Shown: positions 61,019 through 64,000 of the stretch, in pieces
Position numbering within the stretch: the stretch's first letter is position 1
How the letters are laid out: every line of letters starts with the position of its first letter
DNA from: Rhodobacteraceae bacterium Alg231-04
GTDB lineage: Bacteria > Pseudomonadota > Alphaproteobacteria > Rhodobacterales > Rhodobacteraceae
Length of the DNA: 64,000 nucleotides
Assembly: GCA_900143635.1 (NCBI GenBank)
Contig: FREY01000002.1
Span: 558,501-622,500, forward strand
Direction: 5' to 3'
Notes under the pieces: generated by a model
What the model was told of the DNA's origin: nothing
The model's input: only the letters and a program-made list of their open reading frames with translations
The model's database searches: none
Made by a program: the position numbers and the translations under genes

Positions 61019-61729
61019 TTGGTTTTTAGACGCCGCGACCGGCGCTCCTTTGCGCGGATCATCTGGGAATTCCTCTGGCCGCGCGGCGGCTGGAAGCGGG
61101 CCTTCCAATATGTGAAGCATCGGGTCCGCCGTCTTCCGGATTCCCCCGAACGGATCGCCCGCGGGATCGCTGTAGGTGTCATGACCACCTTTACGCCCTT
61201 TTACGGCGTGCATTTTTTCGTCGCAGCCTTTCTTGCACGGGTCGCGAACGGCAATCTGCTTGCAGCACTGATGGCGACCTTCTTTGGCAATCCGCTGACC
61301 TATGTGCCGATCGGCGTGGTGTCGCTGCAGACCGGCCATTGGATACTGGGCACTGAATTCGACGAAACCGTTGATACGTCGCTGGTCGGCAAGTTCTTCG
61401 ATGCCGGTCACGATCTGTGGGACAACCTGATTGCCCTGATCACCGACCGCGATGCCAATTGGCAGGGTTTGGATCTGTTTTGGGATGAGGTTTACTTTCC
61501 CTATTTCATCGGCGGCATTCTGCCCGGGCTCACGGCGGGCTGCGTTGCCTATTTCCTCAGCGTGCCTTTGATCCGCGCCTATCAGCAGCGTCGCCGGGCC
61601 AAGATCAAAGCCAAGTTTGAGGCGATCAAACAGCGCGCTGATGTGGATGGCGCTGCCCCGCCCCCCCGCCGCAAGTCTAAAGTGGGCCGGAGCCTGCGCC
61701 GGACCGCGGCTGTGCATAGCCTGAAATAG
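61019..61729 (+). CDS. DUF2062 domain-containing membrane protein
   Basis: The 236-residue protein has a basic N-terminus, then the DUF2062 domain: SPERIARGIAVGVMTTFTPFYGVHFFVAAFLARVANGNLLAALMATFFGNPLTYVPIGVVSLQTGHWIL. A further hydrophobic pair (YFPYFIGGILPGLTAGCVAYFLSVPLI) and a strongly basic tail follow. It has about four membrane helices; function unknown. The TTG at 61019 has GGGAGG and GGGAAG ahead of it. It follows the rsh gene by 37 bases. Confidence 0.85.
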   Translation: MVFRRRDRRSFARIIWEFLWPRGGWKRAFQYVKHRVRRLPDSPERIARGIAVGVMTTFTPFYGVHFFVAAFLARVANGNLLAALMATFFGNPLTYVPIGVVSLQTGHWILGTEFDETVDTSLVGKFFDAGHDLWDNLIALITDRDANWQGLDLFWDEVYFPYFIGGILPGLTAGCVAYFLSVPLIRAYQQRRRAKIKAKFEAIKQRADVDGAAPPPRRKSKVGRSLRRTAAVHSLK

Positions 61730-61810
61730 CAGGATTTGCGGTTTGCCGGGCGCAGCTGTGCAGGCTAATGTCCGGTCGAAATACTTCTGGCTTAGGGAAT
61801 GCAGATCATA

Positions 61811-62554
61811 ATGGCTCAGAAACGCCTCCGCCTTGGTGTGAATATCGATCACGTCGCCACTGTCCGCAACGCGCGTGGCGGGGCTTACCCGGATCCGATC
61901 CGTGCTGCCAAACTGGCCGAAGAGGCCGGCGCTGATGGTATCACCGCGCATCTGCGCGAAGACCGCCGCCATATTACCGACGCCGACATCGATGGTCTGG
62001 TGGCGGCGCTTTCCGTGCCGCTGAACTTTGAAATGGCCGCCACGGAAGAAATGCAGGCGATCGCTCTGCGTCACAAGCCGCACGCGGTTTGCATTGTTCC
62101 GGAAAAACGCGAAGAGCGCACCACCGAAGGCGGGCTGGAGGTCGCGCGCGAAGAAAACAAGCTGGCGCATTTCATCGCCCCGTTGCGGGATGTCGGCTGC
62201 CGGGTGTCAATCTTCATTGCCGCTGACCGCAAGCAGATCGAAGCGGCCCACCGGATCGGCGCCGAAGTGATCGAGTTGCACACTGGTGCCTACTGTGATG
62301 CCCATGCCGAGGGCGACTTTGAAACCCGCGACCGGGAACTGGCGTCTTTACGCGAGATGTCCGCTTTTGCCGACTCTCTTGGGCTGGAGGTCCACGCGGG
62401 CCACGGGCTGACCTATGACTGTGTCCAGCCTATCGCGGCCTTCCCCGAGGTGCGCGAGCTGAACATCGGCCACTTTCTGATAGGCGAAGCGATCTTCCGC
62501 GGCATGACGCCGGCCATTGCAGAAATGCGCCGCCTGATGGACGAGGCGCGCTGA
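61811..62554 (+). CDS. pdxJ: Pyridoxine 5'-phosphate synthase
   Basis: PdxJ condenses 1-deoxyxylulose phosphate with aminoacetone phosphate to pyridoxine phosphate. The 247-residue product has [96 protein letters not shown], and [16 protein letters not shown], then [41 protein letters not shown] 61811 is preferred to ATG 61799, which has its ribosome site too close. It follows the DUF2062 gene by 81 bases. Confidence 0.97.
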   Translation: MAQKRLRLGVNIDHVATVRNARGGAYPDPIRAAKLAEEAGADGITAHLREDRRHITDADIDGLVAALSVPLNFEMAATEEMQAIALRHKPHAVCIVPEKREERTTEGGLEVAREENKLAHFIAPLRDVGCRVSIFIAADRKQIEAAHRIGAEVIELHTGAYCDAHAEGDFETRDRELASLREMSAFADSLGLEVHAGHGLTYDCVQPIAAFPEVRELNIGHFLIGEAIFRGMTPAIAEMRRLMDEAR

Positions 62555-62587
62555 TCCGACATCAACGCACCAGCTGATCGAGATATC

Positions 62588-62617
62588 AAAGGGACATCCG
62601 GCAGGGTGCCCCTTTTT
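62588..62617 (+). terminator. Rho-independent terminator after pdxJ
   Basis: AAAGGG pairs with CCCTTT (plus a CA/TG pair after a bulge) around a 10-base loop, followed by a T run. It starts 34 bases past the pdxJ stop. Confidence 0.7.
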
Positions 62618-62715
62618 GCATGGGTTGACCTCGATGTGAGCGGTTGTGCCTTGCCGCGACGCCCGTGGCGCTACAGTCTGAACGGCAGCAGGTATTTCGG
62701 TTGAAAGGATTGGTC

Positions 62716-64000
62716 ATGGGATTTGCATTGAAAGCACTGGAGTTCATGGCGCTCAGCTTTGCCTTTGTGGTGGGGGCCATCGTGGTCTGCGTGCTGGTCT
62801 TTTATGTGATCGACCGCACCCAGACGGCAGATGCGATCCGCCGCAACTATCCGGTGATTGGCCGCTTCCGCCGCCTGTTCAGCGAATTGGGCGAGTTCTT
62901 TCGCCAATATTTCTTTGCCATGGACCGGGAGGAACTGCCCTTCAACCGCGCGCAGCGCGACTGGGTTGGGCGGGCCTCGTCCGGCAAGGGCAACACGATT
63001 GCTTTTGGATCGACCCGCAACACCGCCGTGCCCGGCACGCCGATCTTCGCCAATGCCGCCTTCCCGCCGCTGGACGACCAGAGCGCGATGACCGAACCCT
63101 TGCTGATCGGCCCCACCGCGCGGGTGCCCTATGTGGCGCCTTCGATCTTCAATATCTCAGGGATGAGCTTTGGTGCGATTTCAAAACCGGCCGTGCAGGC
63201 GCTGAGCCGCGGTGCGAAAGAGGCAGGCGTTTGGCTGAACACCGGGGAGGGCGGCCTCAGCCCCTTTCATCTGGAGGGTGGCTGCGATGTGGTCTTTCAG
63301 ATCGGCACGGCCAAATACGGTGTGCGCAACGAAGACGGCGGCATCAGCGACGAAAAGCTGCGCGCCGCCGCCGCCCATGACACGGTGCGCATGTTCGAAG
63401 TGAAACTGTCGCAGGGGGCCAAACCGGGCAAGGGCGGCATTCTGCCCGGCGCCAAGGTCACGGCCGAAATTGCTGCCATCCGGGGCATTCGCGAAGGCGA
63501 AAGCAGCATTTCCCCGAACCGCCACCCGGAGGCCGCCAATTTCGACGAGCTCTTGAATATGATCGCCGATATCCGCGAGGTCACGGGCAAGCCGGTCGGG
63601 ATCAAGACCTGTGTTGGCTCGGAGGCTGCCATGCGCGAATTGTTCCTGAATATCGCGGCACGGCGGGACGATGCGCCGGATTTCATCACTTTGGATGGCG
63701 GCGAGGGCGGAACCGGTGCGGCCCCGATGCCGCTAATGGATCTGGTGGGCATGTCTGTGCGCGAGGCGCTGCCGATGGTGGCCAACCTGCGCGAGGAATA
63801 TGACCTGAAAGACCGGGTGCGCCTGATTGCGTCAGGCAAGCTGGTCAATCCCGGCGATGTGGCCTGGGCCCTGGCAGCGGGGGCGGATTTCGTGACTTCT
63901 GCGCGTGGCTTCATGTTCGCGCTGGGCTGCATTCAGGCGTTGAAGTGCAACAAGAACACCTGTCCAACCGGCATCACCACCCATGATCCGCGGTTCCAGA
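62716..64000 (+). CDS. FMN-binding glutamate synthase family protein, cut by window end
   Basis: The 428 codons in the window encode an N-terminal membrane helix (ALEFMALSFAFVVGAIVVCVLVFYVI) and then a glutamate synthase central/FMN domain: FNISGMSFGAISKPAVQALSRGAKEAGVWLNTGEGGLSPFH, LSQGAKPGKGGILPGAKVTAEIAAIRGI, FITLDGGEGGTGAAPMPLMD, and RGFMFALGCIQALKCNKNTCPTGITTHDPRFQ at the edge. The three Cys of the last segment fit the iron-sulfur site. The glutaminase domain of GltB is absent, so it is the stand-alone type whose acceptor is unclear. AAGGA precedes the ATG. The C-terminus lies beyond base 64000. Confidence 0.93.
   Translation, partial: MGFALKALEFMALSFAFVVGAIVVCVLVFYVIDRTQTADAIRRNYPVIGRFRRLFSELGEFFRQYFFAMDREELPFNRAQRDWVGRASSGKGNTIAFGSTRNTAVPGTPIFANAAFPPLDDQSAMTEPLLIGPTARVPYVAPSIFNISGMSFGAISKPAVQALSRGAKEAGVWLNTGEGGLSPFHLEGGCDVVFQIGTAKYGVRNEDGGISDEKLRAAAAHDTVRMFEVKLSQGAKPGKGGILPGAKVTAEIAAIRGIREGESSISPNRHPEAANFDELLNMIADIREVTGKPVGIKTCVGSEAAMRELFLNIAARRDDAPDFITLDGGEGGTGAAPMPLMDLVGMSVREALPMVANLREEYDLKDRVRLIASGKLVNPGDVAWALAAGADFVTSARGFMFALGCIQALKCNKNTCPTGITTHDPRFQ

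Noticed and set aside
1..64000. tRNA genes, rRNA, CRISPR repeats, IS elements and prophage genes
   Set aside because: Gaps between genes were read for cloverleaf-like stems with CCA-type ends, regular repeats and transposase/integrase frames; none was convincing.

Overview
The window looks like chromosomal DNA of a marine alphaproteobacterium of the Rhodobacteraceae (Roseobacter group). This rests on the GC-rich coding sequence with strong C/G third positions, on family-typical proteins (a 1151-residue SMC, separate LYS1-like and LYS9-like saccharopine dehydrogenases, a def-def-like-fmt cluster, a PAS kinase beside a Liv-type ABC operon), and on the many ATGA stop/start overlaps. I saw no phage, insertion sequence, integrase, CRISPR array, rRNA or tRNA. 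Genus-level placement is inference.

Region 1 (1-9041) holds pieces of the classical rbfA-truB-rpsO-pnp translation/RNA-decay cluster on the minus strand. Accessory genes sit in every junction: a phosphodiester glycosidase-like protein, a heparin-lyase-fold protein on the opposite strand, a DUF1643 protein, an RTX-repeat protein and an FAD oxidoreductase. dapB diverges from rbfA. Region 2 (9065-14198) is a minus-strand operon of a histidine phosphatase, a GST and two saccharopine dehydrogenases (lysine catabolism), then an M20 amidohydrolase and a WGR protein.

Region 3 (14267-26372) is the most system-like part. An OmpR-type regulator and a hybrid PAS histidine kinase diverge from an operon encoding a long-chain acyl-CoA synthetase, a complete Liv-type ABC importer (two ATPases, two permeases, a 427-residue binding protein), a small two-helix membrane protein and a PaaK-like adenylate-forming protein. 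A strong terminator ends it. It reads as a sensor-controlled system that imports an organic acid and activates it with CoA; the substrate is unknown. Two or three unannotated small ORFs lie inside it.

Region 4 (26559-34396) carries a ferric-iron ABC permease and, 2.4 kb away on the other strand, its probable binding protein. Between them is an XRE-cupin regulator, GNAT, GDCCVxC protein and CobW GTPase operon. Then come a GntR regulator diverging from an aminotransferase, a small lipoprotein and a coupled 30-codon ORF. Region 5 (34546-46814) has smc, small secreted proteins, a DUF3604 protein, a MltB-type transglycosylase, two cobalamin genes, a degenerate lone receiver domain, a reductase and a glutathionyl-hydroquinone reductase.

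Region 6 (46910-64000) is mostly housekeeping: L,D-transpeptidase and PatB-type lyase, def, a catalytically degenerate def paralogue, fmt, small membrane proteins, a LysR/TauD pair, TRIC channel, rnhA, methyltransferase, LysE exporter, ispH, cytochrome c, NYN protein, folK, rpoZ, rel/spoT, DUF2062, pdxJ and a glutamate-synthase-like protein cut by the window end. The only stretch above 300 bases without a large gene is 19093-19431; it holds a 61-residue minus-strand ORF. All function calls are from reading the sequence; no database search was run.
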